Assembly (NCBI RefSeq): GCF_018143015.1
Contig: NC_054746.1
Span: 45,106,701 to 45,170,700 of the forward strand
Source of the DNA: Lytechinus variegatus
Taxonomy: Eukaryota; Echinodermata; Echinoidea; Temnopleuroida; Toxopneustidae
Reading direction: 5' to 3'
Length of the DNA: 64,000 nt
The position numbers and the translations under genes were made by a program. Every line of letters begins with the position of its first letter. Position 1 is the stretch's first letter. The notes beneath the pieces were generated by a model. That model was not told where the DNA came from. It searched no databases and saw only the letters and a list, made by a program, of their open reading frames with translations. Below are positions 29,590 through 40,916 of the stretch, piece by piece.

Positions 29590-31580
29590 AACCTTGTATT
29601 TTTGTAATAAAAGTGTCAACATATTTGCTTGCTCGCTTCGCTCACTGCCAACTTCTTATTAATTTTATGCGATACGCCATATCGAGCCCCCTCGAAATTG
29701 TTGGCTCATTACGGCACTTGGACAAATCAACTTTGAGCGGCTGATCGGGGAAAATATGGGTGAAAAAAATGGCCCCTCCCCTATTGGCGGAAGCTGGGTC
29801 CGCCCCTGACTTAGGCTTTCAGGATAAAATACAGGAAAATTCTATAAAAAAAAAATCAGATCGCGCTTCGCGTTCTCATTATTTATTTAGGCCTTGTGAG
29901 ATACCTCAATGTGTTTTTCAAGAATAAAATCTCAGATTTTCTTTAACGTCTACCCCCCCATTTCATTTATTTTTTTTTATCTTGGTGCCCTCGGCCCCCC
30001 CCCTTCTGCACCCATGTTGAATAAATACGCCACTGATGAGGATAATTAGTCGAGATTGCATATTTCCTAGAGGTTATCATTAATAATATTGAAGGGTATA
30101 CTAAAACAACAGTACAGAAACTACAGCTCCCGTTCACAATATTCTAGTAGGGCCTACTCTGGTGAGAAGTTAAACCAAATTGAAACCCCCCAAAATCACT
30201 CGTGCTTCGCGCTCCCATTGATATTACATCATGGGCGGAAATCCCAGGGGGGACGTGTCCCACCTACTCAAAATAGTAGGGGGACACAATATCAAATGTC
30301 CCCCTACTATTTTGGTCTTTGATAATCATAGAAATACATCCTTCTAAATCGAAATAAAACATGTATTTTGGGACGAGATGACCTTACTTTGGCGATGATA
30401 ACCTTTTTTTTTTTGCTTGTCATATTTTCCCGCCCCTTGTCCCCATAGGCGGATCCAGGGGGCCGAGCTCCCCCCCCCCTTGGCGGAGCAAAAAAGAAAA
30501 AAAAGGAGGAAAGAAGGAAAAAAAGGAGGAGAAAAGGAAGAGGACGACGAAGGCATAAAATAAGATGAGGGGAAGACTTGGAAAATAAAAAGAATCTTTC
30601 GTGCAACTATATAACTTTCGCTCGCGCTTCGCACATCACATTGCCTATTAGGTGATTTACATATTTTGTTTAATATGGAGTTCGAATATCAAGTTTGGAA
30701 GTCAATACACAACACATATTTCACCTCGGAAATCGAACTTTCATTATTTTGTGTAATTTACAAATTGGTTTTTAAAAAGTGCTCTGTAAAAGTGTCAATT
30801 TTATGGTTTGAATGTTAACATTTGCTGCTTGCGCTACGCGCTCGCAAATTTTGATTTATCAGGTACCTATATTTTTGTGTATTCCATAAAGTTTTCAAAA
30901 TAACCCTTTTCTGGTCTGATTGTTAAGGCGTATTAGCTAGAGCGCTGCACGCTCGCATTTTGATTGGCGAGTTATATAAATGTTTCAATATTGTTTATAC
31001 AAAACAAACTACTTAGAATCCCCTTTTCATGACAGTTTATCAAAAATTATAGCTCGCGACTTGCGCTCGCATTAATTGTTAAAAATATATAAACTGATGC
31101 ATCCTATTCATAATCTTAAAGGGAAATGTCCAGTTTTATGCCATGATCATCAGATTTCGCGCCCTCATTAGGCATTAATAAATATGATATAAATTTAATA
31201 ATTAAATTGTCCCTTTGTTTCTTCTTGCGCTTAGCAAGATGAATAGGAAGATAGTCCCGGTCCTATGTCAAAACTCAAAGTAATAATAATATCAGCTCTT
31301 TTTTAAGTGCGATCCATATCCACCTTACAATTTTTCTACAAAGTGCTAGAAATATAAAGCTGAAATTGACTCCTTTTTTCAGATCGGACTATCAAAGTTT
31401 CATTATTTTCATGATTAAAGTTGTTTAGAATGCCTAGATTATAGGTCTGAATATGAAACACGCTCGCGCATGTTTATTCAGATACCCAACTTGTTCTCTA
31501 ATTTAAATCATTATCCAGTTTCAGATCACAATATCAAAACTTTTCTGCTCGCGCTTTGTGCTCGCATTATTAATGTAGGA
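29590..31580. repeat. Degenerate array with GCTCGCGCTTCGCGCTCGC motif
   Basis: GC-rich cores in AT-rich spacers recur about every 100-250 bp: near 29630, 29865, 30205, 30615, 30825, 30945, 31055, 31220, 31460 and 31550. Examples are GCGCTTCGCG, GCGCTACGCGCTCGC and CTCGCGACTTGCGCTCGC. Inverted relatives (CGAGCACGAAGCGCGAGC) are at 39020-39350. The block 30234-30440 also occurs at 49984-50170, so several elements may be joined here. Confidence 0.6.
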
Positions 31581-31879
31581 AGACCCCATATTACTCATCC
31601 TTTTGATGATTTACAAAACATGAACAGAATGGCACACTTTTAGGTCTAAATCTCGATTTTTTTGTGTCCCCCCTACCTTTTGGTATTTATGTATTCATGG
31701 ATTTTTTCAAGAACACATTAAAAAGTAGTCTTTATTTTTTTTTAATCGGATTATAAGATAATTTAAGTTAGCCTGGCCGGGAGGGAGTGGGCGCCATTTT
31801 CGAAAAGTAAACATGGGCACCAAACATCAGGTCAAATTTGCTCCCCCTCCCTCCCCTTGAAATCCTGGATCCGCGCCTG

Positions 31880-32205
31880 GGTTCTATAACAATAACCCAA
31901 TTAGGGCAATCACCCCCTGACAACTTCTTCAAGGAAAATATTATCCCCATATTTTTTACCGCCGGGGACTGTTAACCCCCCCCCGGAAATTTACTCTCCA
32001 GACAATTACCCCAGATAATTATGAAAATAATAATTGTGAAAATGCCTTAACTCCGAGGCTCCGTATGGCGTCTAGAGGGCATATTTCCGGGGGGGGGGGG
32101 GGGGTAACAGTCCCCGACGATAAAAATATGGAGATAATATTTTCCTTGAAGTAGATGTCAGGGGGCGATTGTCCTGTGGGTCATCGTTATAGAACCCCAT
32201 GGACT
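31880..32205. repeat. Inner arms and loop of the foldback element
   Basis: 31881-31985 and 32085-32205 are inverted copies (AAGGAAAATATTATCCCCAT, GGGGACTGTTA, poly-C/poly-G). They are the inner part of the foldback that starts at 28402, seen here intact because the insertion lies to the left. Confidence 0.75.
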
Positions 32206-32278
32206 CGTATCAATGGCCTTTTGACCTCTTGATGACATGGATTTCACTATATTGTCCTGATCATAATTTTACACACAC

Positions 32279-32358
32279 CGCGGACTATCGGACCCGCGGT
32301 CTATCGGGCCCGCGGTCTATCGGACCCGCGGTCTAACGGACCCGCGGTCTATCGGGCT
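32279..32358 (-). repeat. 16-bp minisatellite, five units (right arm)
   Basis: Exactly 5 x 16 bp, inverted relative to 28424-28519. Unit CGCGGTCTATCGGACC with single changes. Confidence 0.97.
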
Positions 32359-32372
32359 GTAACCTTTGGAAT

Positions 32373-32859
32373 TGCCATTGTTACGACATTTTATGTTTCA
32401 GTCAAGTTGGTCAGTATTGTCATATATCTTTTTAAAAAATGAAATATTACAATTAAAGACAAGAGAAATAGGGAATGAGGGACATGATCCACTCATTTGT
32501 ATATCACAAAGTTTTGCGAAAAATAAGTGAAACTTTGAAATGTCATACCTCTTATTTTACATCCAATTTTGATGAAATTTTCAGGTGTTATGCTTGTTTC
32601 ATTTTTCCGTTTCGATTTAAATCAATATTTTTCTGGGGTGGAATTACAGAGCATTTGATATGCCTCTAAAATGCTGAATATTGATTGATTTGAAGATTTG
32701 TAAAATAAGAAAGTTATGATCTTTTTAAGTTTTGCTTATTTGACAAAAAACAGTTATATACACACCCTGGCTAGTATGCAAATAAGGTGACTGATGCTCG
32801 TTTGATTTTCTTTATCAGGACTCAAATCAACATTTTTCTCAGGTGGACTTGACTTTTAA
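32373..32859 (+). mobile_element. TTAA foldback (family B) fragments right of insertion
   Basis: 32373-32645 continues the copy broken at 28402. A second partial copy follows, ending TCAGGTGGACTTGAC and TTAA at 32856-32859. A GATATGCCTCTAAAATG phrase at 32659 also occurs at 28267, so the locus was rearranged or hit twice. Confidence 0.6.
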
Positions 32860-32943
32860 GAACCATGTAAATAATCTATTTACTTCAGTTGGACGAATTA
32901 AGCATACATGTGCACATATCTGAGGCCAAGTTTAACATGATCT

Positions 32944-33140
32944 TAAGGTTCTGTCACATCGTTTCATGCAATCCTTTGGGGTGAGTTGCGGGTAATTGCC
33001 TGCAACAAAGTTTTGAGCATTGTCAAAACTTTTTTGCATGAGCTTCTGTAGGCGTGTGAGGTACATGCAAGATACGGTCAGGTAGCGGCTAAAATAGTTA
33101 CCCGCAACTCACAGGCAAGGCTTGCATGTGACAGGGCCTT
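32944..33140. mobile_element. Small TIR element (~200 bp MITE)
   Basis: AAGGTTCTGTCACAT, GTGAGTTGCGGGTAA on the left are mirrored by TTACCCGCAACTCAC, ATGTGACAGGGCCTT on the right. Boundaries and TSD are not certain. Confidence 0.6.
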
Positions 33141-33889
33141 TGATGTTTCTATCATGAAGAGATTCATAAAAATATTATTGAAAAAAATAAAAATGAAATA
33201 ACATACTTCTGTACTCTGTTAAATTACACTGCAATTAATAACATACATGTATTTGAATACCTTCACTTAATTGGTATGGATCATTTAATCAACAATTCAT
33301 CAAAAAATCAACTCATTCAATGTACAATGTGATCAATCAATTATTCAGTTTTTTCAATAAATTATTTCATAAATAATCAGTAAATTTCTTGGTAATCATT
33401 AAATGAAGAAAAAAACAACTGACCATCAGCCACCTATCACTTGGCAGTTAAGTTTTGAAAAGGCTATTATCTAGGCAGTGAGAGAGAGAGAGAGAGAGAG
33501 GAGCCAGGGAAATGGAGGTGGGGGGGGGGGGTACATATGACTTTCAATTTGTAAAAGAACACAAGAGGAATGCCCTTAAAACAAGTCTTACAATAGCGGG
33601 TACCATTACATTACTCTGACTCTCGCGAACACAGTGCTGAGGTCCACAAGATTACAATTACTGTTCACTCATGCACTAAATTTCAATTTAGTAACTCGTG
33701 AAATTTGCCTAAGAAACCAAAACTTATCGCTCATTAATTTAGGAGAACATCCTTAGCTTTGCGAGTTCCAAAGGACTAACCTCTCAAAAATCTTTTAGAC
33801 TAATTCCTGCCAAGCCTATAGCCAAGCTTATAGTCCAGGATATAGGCCCCATAGAAAACTGACCAAACCTTGTTTTTTTAACATATACT
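33141..33889. other. Intergenic with (GA)n and poly-G
   Basis: (GA)n at about 33480-33500 and a G run near 33522. 33665-33800 is a direct relative of 38393-38520 (shared CTCATGCA, TTCAATT.AATAACTC.TGAAATTT, TTTTGCAAGTTCCAAA-like). No gene. Confidence 0.55.
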
Positions 33890-34739
33890 ATATTTTTTAT
33901 GGTTTCTTGTCAATTCGAGGGCGCTCGTTACGAATCTGAATGATGCCACTCGTGTACCCTTGAGCATTTTCGCAAATTGGCAAAATCCAATATGGCCGCC
34001 AAAATATGCAAATTACCCATGAAAATCATAAAATTGCCCGCACATTGGCTATAAAATGTATGTATTTGTTTTGCAAGAGTGAAATACTCTATGAAAAAAA
34101 GAAAAAAAACCCACATTTTCTAGATATTCAAAATGGCCGCCATAGACCCCTGTATTCTATATTATGTACAATATGAATGGGGAAAAGCAAATTTCTTAAG
34201 TGCATGAGCACTAAATGCAAGTAATTGTGATTTCTAGTGAAATAATGGATGAAAACATGATTGTTAACGAAATGTATCATGTATGTAATAAATGAAGCAT
34301 TAAAAGCAACTATGCCCTGACAGTATTATGCACAATGTTCATGGGGACTATAAGAAAATCACAAGAGTGAGTATTACTAAAATGCATATTACTAGTATTA
34401 AGATAAGCAAGTGGAATACTGGCTAAAATCATAATTTTTAACGAAATAAAAATGCAATTTATATGTGAAAAATGCTGTATTTTGACATTCATAATGGCCG
34501 CCATAAGCCCATTATACATTATGTACAATGCGATTGGAGAAATTAATTTTCACATGAGTAAGAACTATAAAATGCATGTAATTGTGATCACCGAGTAAAA
34601 TAATGTCTGAAAACATGTTTTCTAGCGAAACATATCATTCATTTTGTCATGCATGAAACGCTGTATTGTGAAATTCAAAATGGACCTATATAGGCCCTAA
34701 CAGTATTATTTACAATGGATATGGGGACATGTAATTTTT

Positions 34740-36488
34740 GTCTCACCTGCATAGCAGAGTGAGACTATAGGCGCCGCTTTTCCGACGGCGACGGCGGCGG
34801 CGGCGTCAACATCAAATCTTAACCTGAGGTTAAGTTTTTGAAATGACATCATAACTTAGAAAGTATATGGACCTAGTTCATGAAACTTGGCCATAAGGTT
34901 AATCAAGTATCATCAAACATCCTGCATGCGTTTCATGTCACATGACCAAGGTCAAAGGTCCTTTAGGGTCAATGAACTTGGGCCGATTTAGGGGTTTCTG
35001 TTGAATAAAAACTTTAAAAGTTTTTGGATCTGATTCATGAAACTTGGACATGATAGTAATCAAGTATCACTGAACATCCTGTGCAAGTTTCAGGTCACAT
35101 GATCAAGGTCAAAGGTCATTTAGGGTCAATGAACTTTGGCTGAATTGGGGGTAGGGGAAGGCGGGATAAGTTGTGACAGTTTTTGCTTTTTGCATGTTAG
35201 AATTGATATAATTAATAATCTTGTCGAAATAAGTACCTTGCCTTGAAATTTAATTCTTTTGAAATATTTTCCACCTATATATAACTTTCTATCCCCACAC
35301 TGAAAAAAACGATGTCAAATGGCTCAACTTGCCCCATATATGGGGTAAGTTTGAGCCACCTTCTGGGGTAAGTTGAGCCACAAAAACTATGTACAAAATG
35401 TATGAGGGGAGAACCAGCATGTCAATGTTTTGTTTAAAGTCTTTTCACTTGCTAATTCTCTATAAATACTAACATCCTTTAAAAGGAAAAGAGCAGTCAT
35501 GTAAATTTGCTCCTTTCAGCTAGCATTTCAATCGATTTTTTATGGTTTGTTTGTTTTTTAAGATACGTATACCGCAGGAATTACCATGGCTCAACTTGCC
35601 CCATGCTGTTCGGCTCAACTTACCCCAGTCCGAACTTAGTGCGATAATTTTGTATCCACACATTTATTATGCATCCATCATATAAAAGACTATGACAAGA
35701 ATGAAGATCCTTTCCTGGACTAATTATGTTGTTATCATGTCTTTATTATATTAAAAAAGTGTGTGTTTATAAAGCACTTATCTATTTCACACTCTTTTTT
35801 ACTTTTTTGGCTGAAATTCATATTTTTCCCTCTAAAAAACTACGTTTTGTTTCAAAGTTGAAAACAATATGGTGGGGTTAGGGGTTATGCTATGGGTCAT
35901 CAATACATGACACCACCACAATGTCTGACTCATTCATTATTGGCCTGGGGCTGGTGGCTCAACTTGCCCCTATGCTCAACTTACCCCGCCTTCCCCTATT
36001 TGTTGAATTACCATCATAACTTTGAAAGTGTGTTGGTCTAGTTCATAAAACTTGGACATAAGAGTAATCAAGTATCACTGAACATCCTTTGCGCATTTTA
36101 GGTCACATGACCAAGGTCAAAGGTCAATGAACTTTGGCCATAATGGGGGTATCTGTTGAATTACCATCAACTTTGCAAGTTTATTGATCTGACTTTTGAA
36201 ACTTGGACATAAGAGTAATTAAGTATCACTGAATATCCTGTGCAAGTTTCAGGTCACATTAAGGTCAAAGGTCATGTGAGGTCAATGAATTTTGGCCACA
36301 TTGGGGGTATTTGTTGAATTACTATCCTATCTCTGTAAGTGTATTGGTCTAGTTCATAACGTGGAAATAAAAGTAACCAAGTATCACTGAACATCTTGTG
36401 CGAGTTATAGTAGTTTTGAAAGTCAGCGATGTACTGCTATGTTGAATCGCGTGATGCAGGTGTGACGGCCAGAGGCATTCCACTTGTT
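34740..36488 (+). repeat. AGGTCA-rich repeat (family A), full-length copy
   Basis: Complete from the head GTCTCACCTGCATAGCAGAG (a hairpin GTCTCAC..GTGAGAC) and GGCGGCGTCAACATC to the tail GATGCAGGTGTGACGGCC, CATTCCACTTGTT. Head and tail share an inverted GTCTCACCTGCAT-type motif. Units of about 150 bp carry perfect DR1 AGGTCAAAGGTCA at 35106, 36114 and 36262. A TA-flanked MITE lies inside. It is inserted in the satellite element. Confidence 0.85.
35154..35996. mobile_element. TA-flanked MITE inside family A
   Basis: TIRs GGGGAAGGCGGGATAAGTTG and, inverted, GGGGAAGGCGGGGTAAGTTG, with TA on both sides (35152-35153, 35997-35998). Several GGGGTAAGTTGAGCC motifs in both orientations sit inside. 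No coding sequence; a Tc1/mariner-type origin is inferred from TA. Confidence 0.85.
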
Positions 36489-36618
36489 AAGAATTTGGAT
36501 TTCCTTGACTATATGAAATCCATACAGTCCTGTTGTATGATAGAACATTATTTGAAAACATGATTTTTATAAAATAAAGGATTTCTTCTGCCATATAAGT
36601 GATAAATGCTGTATTCTG

Positions 36619-36750
36619 ACATTCAAAATAGCTGATACAAGCCCTAACTAAATTATGTTACATGCATATAGGGAATCTACTTTTTACATTCTGACATTCA
36701 AAATAGCTGATACAAGCCCTAACTAAATTATGTTACATGCGTATAGGCAA
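36619..36750. repeat. 74-bp tandem duplication
   Basis: GACATTCAAAATAGCTGATA with the following ~50 bases occurs at about 36617 and 36690, nearly identical. A local, recent duplication within the satellite element. Confidence 0.85.
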
Positions 36751-38574
36751 TACTTTTTACAAGAGTAAAAATCATAAAATGCAAGTAACTGTGCTGCATC
36801 AGTAAAAATATTGTCTTAAACATGATTTCTAAATAAGTACATCACATATTGGTCATGGAGGTAATAAATGCTGTACTTTGAAATTCTTAATGGCTGCAAC
36901 AGGTCCTAAAAGTATTATGTACATTGTAATTTGGGACATATAATTTTGACAGAATTTGGCTTTGCTTGACTACAAGTATTGCATATAATTGTGATGTAAG
37001 AGTGAAATATTGTCTAAAACCATGGTTCCTAACAAGGTATCTGGTGCATTTAAGGTGATAAATGCTGCATTCTGAAATGGAAAATGACCACCATGGGCCA
37101 TTACTGTATCATGTACAATTTGAATGAAGACAGATAATTTTCACAAAAGGGCATATGGCGGCCATTTTGAATTTATCACCTGAATTTAGATGATGTGATA
37201 TGTTTCGTTGGTAATCATGTTTTCAGACAATATTTCACTCATACAACACCAGTTAGTCATGCAAACAAAGCCAAACTCTGTTAAAATCATTTGTCCCATT
37301 CACATTGTATACTCTTGGGGCCTGTTGCGGCCAGTTTGACTTTCAAAATACAGTATTTATTACCTACCTGACATAAGAACTGACTTGTTAGAAATTATGC
37401 ATTCAGACAATATTTTACTCATAGATCACAATTACGTGCATTTATGGTGCTCACTCGTGTGAAAATTTATTTCCAAGTTCGCATTGTACATGATACAATA
37501 AATTCCAGGGCGGCCATTTTGAAAGTCAAAATACAGTATTAAAAACGAACTTTAAACCTGAATGATATATTTCATTAAAATTTTTTTTTAGACAGTATCC
37601 CATTTATTCATCACAAATAAATGCATTTCAGTGCTCACTCTTGTTTCGTTGGTCCTCTTTCACATTGTACATAATACTATTAGGGCCTTTGGCGGCCATT
37701 TTGAATATCAAAATACTGCATTTATCACATACATGGCATATTAAATAATATATCTCGTTAGCAATTGTGTTTTAGTCAGTATTCCACTCGTTTTTCTTAA
37801 TGCATTTTAGTGCTCACTCTTGTGATTTTTGTTGACCCCTTTGCTATAGAAAATAATACTATTTAAGCCAGTGGCAGCACTAATATGATTATGTCATGTT
37901 AGGATTGATGATTTTCATATATTACTTCGTCCATAGATCACAATTACTTGCAGTTTGGCGATCATTTTGTGAAAAGGTAATTTTCCCTATTCATATTGTA
38001 CATAATAGGATATACAGAGGCCTGTGGCGGCCATTTTGAATATCAAGAAATAAATATTTTGTCAAAAAAAAATTTTCAGAGCGTATTCCACTCCTGCAGC
38101 ACAATTACATACATTTTTTAGCCTATTTGCTGGCATTTTATGATTTTCATGAGTAATTTGCATATTTTGACGGCCATATTGGATTTTGTCAATTTGCGGA
38201 AAATGCTCAAGGTTACACGAGTGGTATCATTCAGATTCGTAATCAGCATCCTCGAATTGACAAGAAACCGTCAAAATATGTTGTACTTCACTTAGAACTT
38301 AACTGCTATCTTACCCACATTTCTGAGATCGTAGTAGGTCCATGATGAGATCCACATGATAAAGTCAAAATGCTGCACTAAAAAATGAATTCATGATCAC
38401 TCATGCATTGAATTTCAATTCAATAACTCATGAAATTTTCTCAAACAACAAACTTATCACAATTGATCATTAATCCATCACAAAAACCTCAATTTTGCAA
38501 GTTCCAAACAAAAAACCCTGAAAGAAATTGGAAGGCTAATTCCGGCCCTGCCTAATTTTTATACCTTTTGTTTC

Positions 38575-38742
38575 AGTGGGCAGTGCTCGCTCAAGCATGA
38601 ATAATTTTCTAACTTTTTGGTGTCATTTGAAAGTTTACTTAATTGGCTTTCCATATGTATATAAGTCTCTCCCCCATTGTGATATATTTTTTTTTATTTG
38701 GCAGCCACTTCAAAAATGTTTAGTTTTTTTGGGGGGACGCAC
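38575..38742. mobile_element. Mariner-like element, right-end fragment
   Basis: Ends GGGGGGACGCACTG followed by TA, like the right end of 16083-18699. The phrase CTCGCTCAAGCATGAATAA recalls its subterminal part. The left end is missing. Confidence 0.5.
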
Positions 38743-38999
38743 TGTATACCCAATAGGATTATAAGAGGTACATAATTATATTTGTGAAAAATATAAAAGG
38801 TTCACAGAAATAGAGAATTATATACAGGTATGGAGATTAAAAGAAGAATTCCCATTTGACAGTATTCAATTAACTCACAAACTCAAAAGGTTGCACACAG
38901 TTTTGAAGGATACAACATGCTGAAGATATTTTTATTAAAATTGATAACATTGAACAAACGTTTCATCAAAATCAGACAAGGGACTCAGTTAGCCATGAA

Positions 39000-39425
39000 G
39001 ACGTAACATATTTTTAAAATCAAATAATGCGAGTGCAAAGCGCAAGTGAAAAATTATGAGATTTAGACCTACTGAACAAGACACTTCAAGTTTTGTAAAT
39101 CAGGATGAACAAGTGGGTAGAGCGCGAGCAGAAAATTCTTATATTTTGAAGTGATCGAAAAAGTACCTGTCAAGGACTGCTTGCACTCAGCCACTAGACG
39201 TTATATTCAAACAATCAAATAAATGCGAGCTGAAAATTTTTGACATTTCTATACATACAGAATATAAAATTTGTTGTAATCGTGAACAGGATAGGTGTAT
39301 AACTAAGCAATTAATGCGAGCACGAAGCGCGAGCGGAAAAAAAATCGAGATTTAGACCTAAAATCGGGACACTATTCATGTTTTGTAAATCATGAAAAGA
39401 ATGAGTAATAGGTGATTTTCCTACA
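39000..39425. repeat. GCGAGCACGAAGCGCGAGC repeat units (inverted relatives of 29.6-31.6 kb)
   Basis: GAGATTTAGACCTA and TTTTGTAAATCATGAAAAGA match the reverse complement of 31600-31660. GCGAGTGCAAAGCGCAAGTG, AGAGCGCGAGCAG and GCACGAAGCGCGAGCGG are three cores. Confidence 0.65.
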
Positions 39426-40363
39426 TTAATAATTTATTTATTTATTCATTTATTTATATATTTATTAAAATATATTTATTCAGGATGACGAGATCAATTA
39501 AAAACTGTTTACATCTGGTCCTGACATAAAAAACATAAATACATGTAAATCAATAATATATTTAAGATGAGATAAAAATCAAAGTAATATCTAAAAAAAT
39601 TGTGTTTAAAGTGTTACAATGCAATACAAGAAAATTTACAATAATGTTATACAAAGAAATAAAGTAAATGTAATTAAATTTAAGTATTTAACAACGAATT
39701 AAAGTACACAATTCAGAGACGAAGTGTATGAATTAATGGTTACAGAACTATATAAAAATCGATAAAACTCGGGATAATAAAACATATTCATAAGTTGAAC
39801 ACTGATATGAGATAGAAATAAAAAAGTGTATAATTTATATAAAAGTTTGAGAATACCTTTAAAAAATGTGTTTCATGTATTTATGAAGCAAACTGAATTA
39901 TAAATATTAAAAAAACGATACATAATAGATTGTAATTATGAATTACGACAAAGATATGGGTACTAAAAAAAGAAAACAATGTTTTGATCGAAGTGTATTT
40001 GAACAAAATGGTAGATAAAATGTACATGAAACTGCATATCGGGGTTTGGGTTACAATTCCTTTCCTTAAATAAAACTCTCAGGTAATGTAGTACATATGA
40101 ATTGCACATCATGGTTTTTATAATTAATTTCTTGTATTTAAAAGTAAAATTATCAAGTGATGTTGCATTTTGGAGACTGGGTGGAAGCTCGTTCCATATT
40201 TTAGCACCAGCATATTTAAATGATTGTTTGAATAATTCTAGCTTAGGTTTAGGTATTATTACATTTAAAGAATCTGCGTTTCTTGTGTTAAATCCATGGC
40301 GGTCACAATACATCTCAATTTCATTACATAATCGTCCAGGAGCAGTGCCATTAATGCATTTGT

Positions 40364-40916
40364 CCCGGGGGGGGGGGGGGCACTTCCATTCACGAGTGGA
40401 TACCATGCGCGACCACGGGGTCTCGAAAAGCACCCTAAACACGTAATTTCCATATTCTGAAAATGCACCCCTTAACAAGTATTGGCGTGTGAAACCCTAC
40501 CCTTAACAAGTATTGGAAACAAAACGATACTCTTGGCAAATATTCCCTGAAATGAACCCCTAAACAAGTACAGGAATGTTTTATTGTTACGGGTCCTTCG
40601 GTCGTCGGCTTTACCTTATTTGGTTTAGTACGACCCCACCTTCTACACCTCGCGCAAATCGGACTCTAAACACGAAGTGTTGCAGCAAAAAGGACATCCT
40701 TTATAAAACATTTTGATTTTGTTTTATCATCCCCGCAAATTCGACCCTAAACACGTAATTTTCCTAGTGAAATAGATACCCTTTTTCATTATTTTTGTGT
40801 TTTTTACACCCTTATCACGTTACGTACGTAACGTGCCCTATCGTGAAAAAGACATCCTTTTACGTGTTTTTTTGGTCGCGCATGGTATCCACTCGTCAAC
40901 GTAAGTGGCCCCCGGG
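40364..40916. mobile_element. MITE (family C), copy 1, 8-bp TSD
   Basis: Flanked by a perfect 8-bp TSD GCATTTGT (40356-40363, 40917-40924). TIRs of about 45 bp: CCCGGGGG.CACTT..., then CGAGTGGATACCATGCGCGA on both strands. The interior has direct phrases such as CCTTAACAAGTATTGG and CCTAAACACGTAATTT. It sits in the LINE. Confidence 0.9.

Larger units (their letters stand above)
28602..31879. mobile_element. hAT-like element nested in the foldback, 8-bp TSD
   Basis: Ends CAGGTGCGGATCCA and, inverted, CAGGCGCGGATCCAGG. The flanks are a perfect 8-bp duplication GGTTCTAT (28594-28601, 31880-31887). The 3278-bp interior has poly-G/poly-C, a polypurine tract, and a degenerate array with CGCGCTTCGCG motifs, but no transposase. 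Confidence 0.85.
28402..32364. mobile_element. TU-like foldback element with tandem repeats in its arms, 8-bp TSD
   Basis: The ends are GGAGACATCCCGATAAACCG and, inverted, GGTTACAGCCCGATAGACCG. They are flanked by a perfect 8-bp duplication TTTGGAAT (28394-28401, 32365-32372). Each arm has a 16-bp tandem array near its end (six units left, five right) followed by about 100 bp of unique inverted sequence. The left arm is cut at 28602 and resumes at 31880; removing that insertion leaves a foldback of about 680 bp. TU elements of Strongylocentrotus purpuratus were described with tandem repeats in long inverted arms and 8-bp TSDs; this copy fits that design. No transposase. Confidence 0.85.
33890..38282. 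mobile_element. Large palindromic element built of ~185-bp satellite units
   Basis: The outer ends are inverted: GGTTTCTTGTCAATTCGAGG at 33901 and its reverse complement ending at 38269. The match includes GAATCTGAATGAT, ATGGCCGCC and CATGAAAATCATAAAAT. Between them, units of about 180-185 bp with AATGGCCGCCAT, TTATGTACAAT, and AAAACATG.TT..TAACGAAA run outward-to-centre in one orientation on the left (33994, 34131, 34495, 34680, then 36620-37080). They run in the opposite orientation on the right (37148, 37328, 37512, 37691, 38028). The turn-over point is near 37140. A family-A element (34740-36488) interrupts the left arm. No transposase seen. Confidence 0.72.

Noticed and set aside
28424..32358. 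CRISPR-like array
   Set aside because: Units are 16 bp, adjacent and without spacers, mirrored in transposon arms, and the genome is eukaryotic.
40102..40478. Open frames of 114 and 171 codons covering 39963-40478
   Set aside because: They are chimeras of LINE C-terminus and the inserted MITE; only the LINE part (about 39990-40355, minus) has real coding ancestry.
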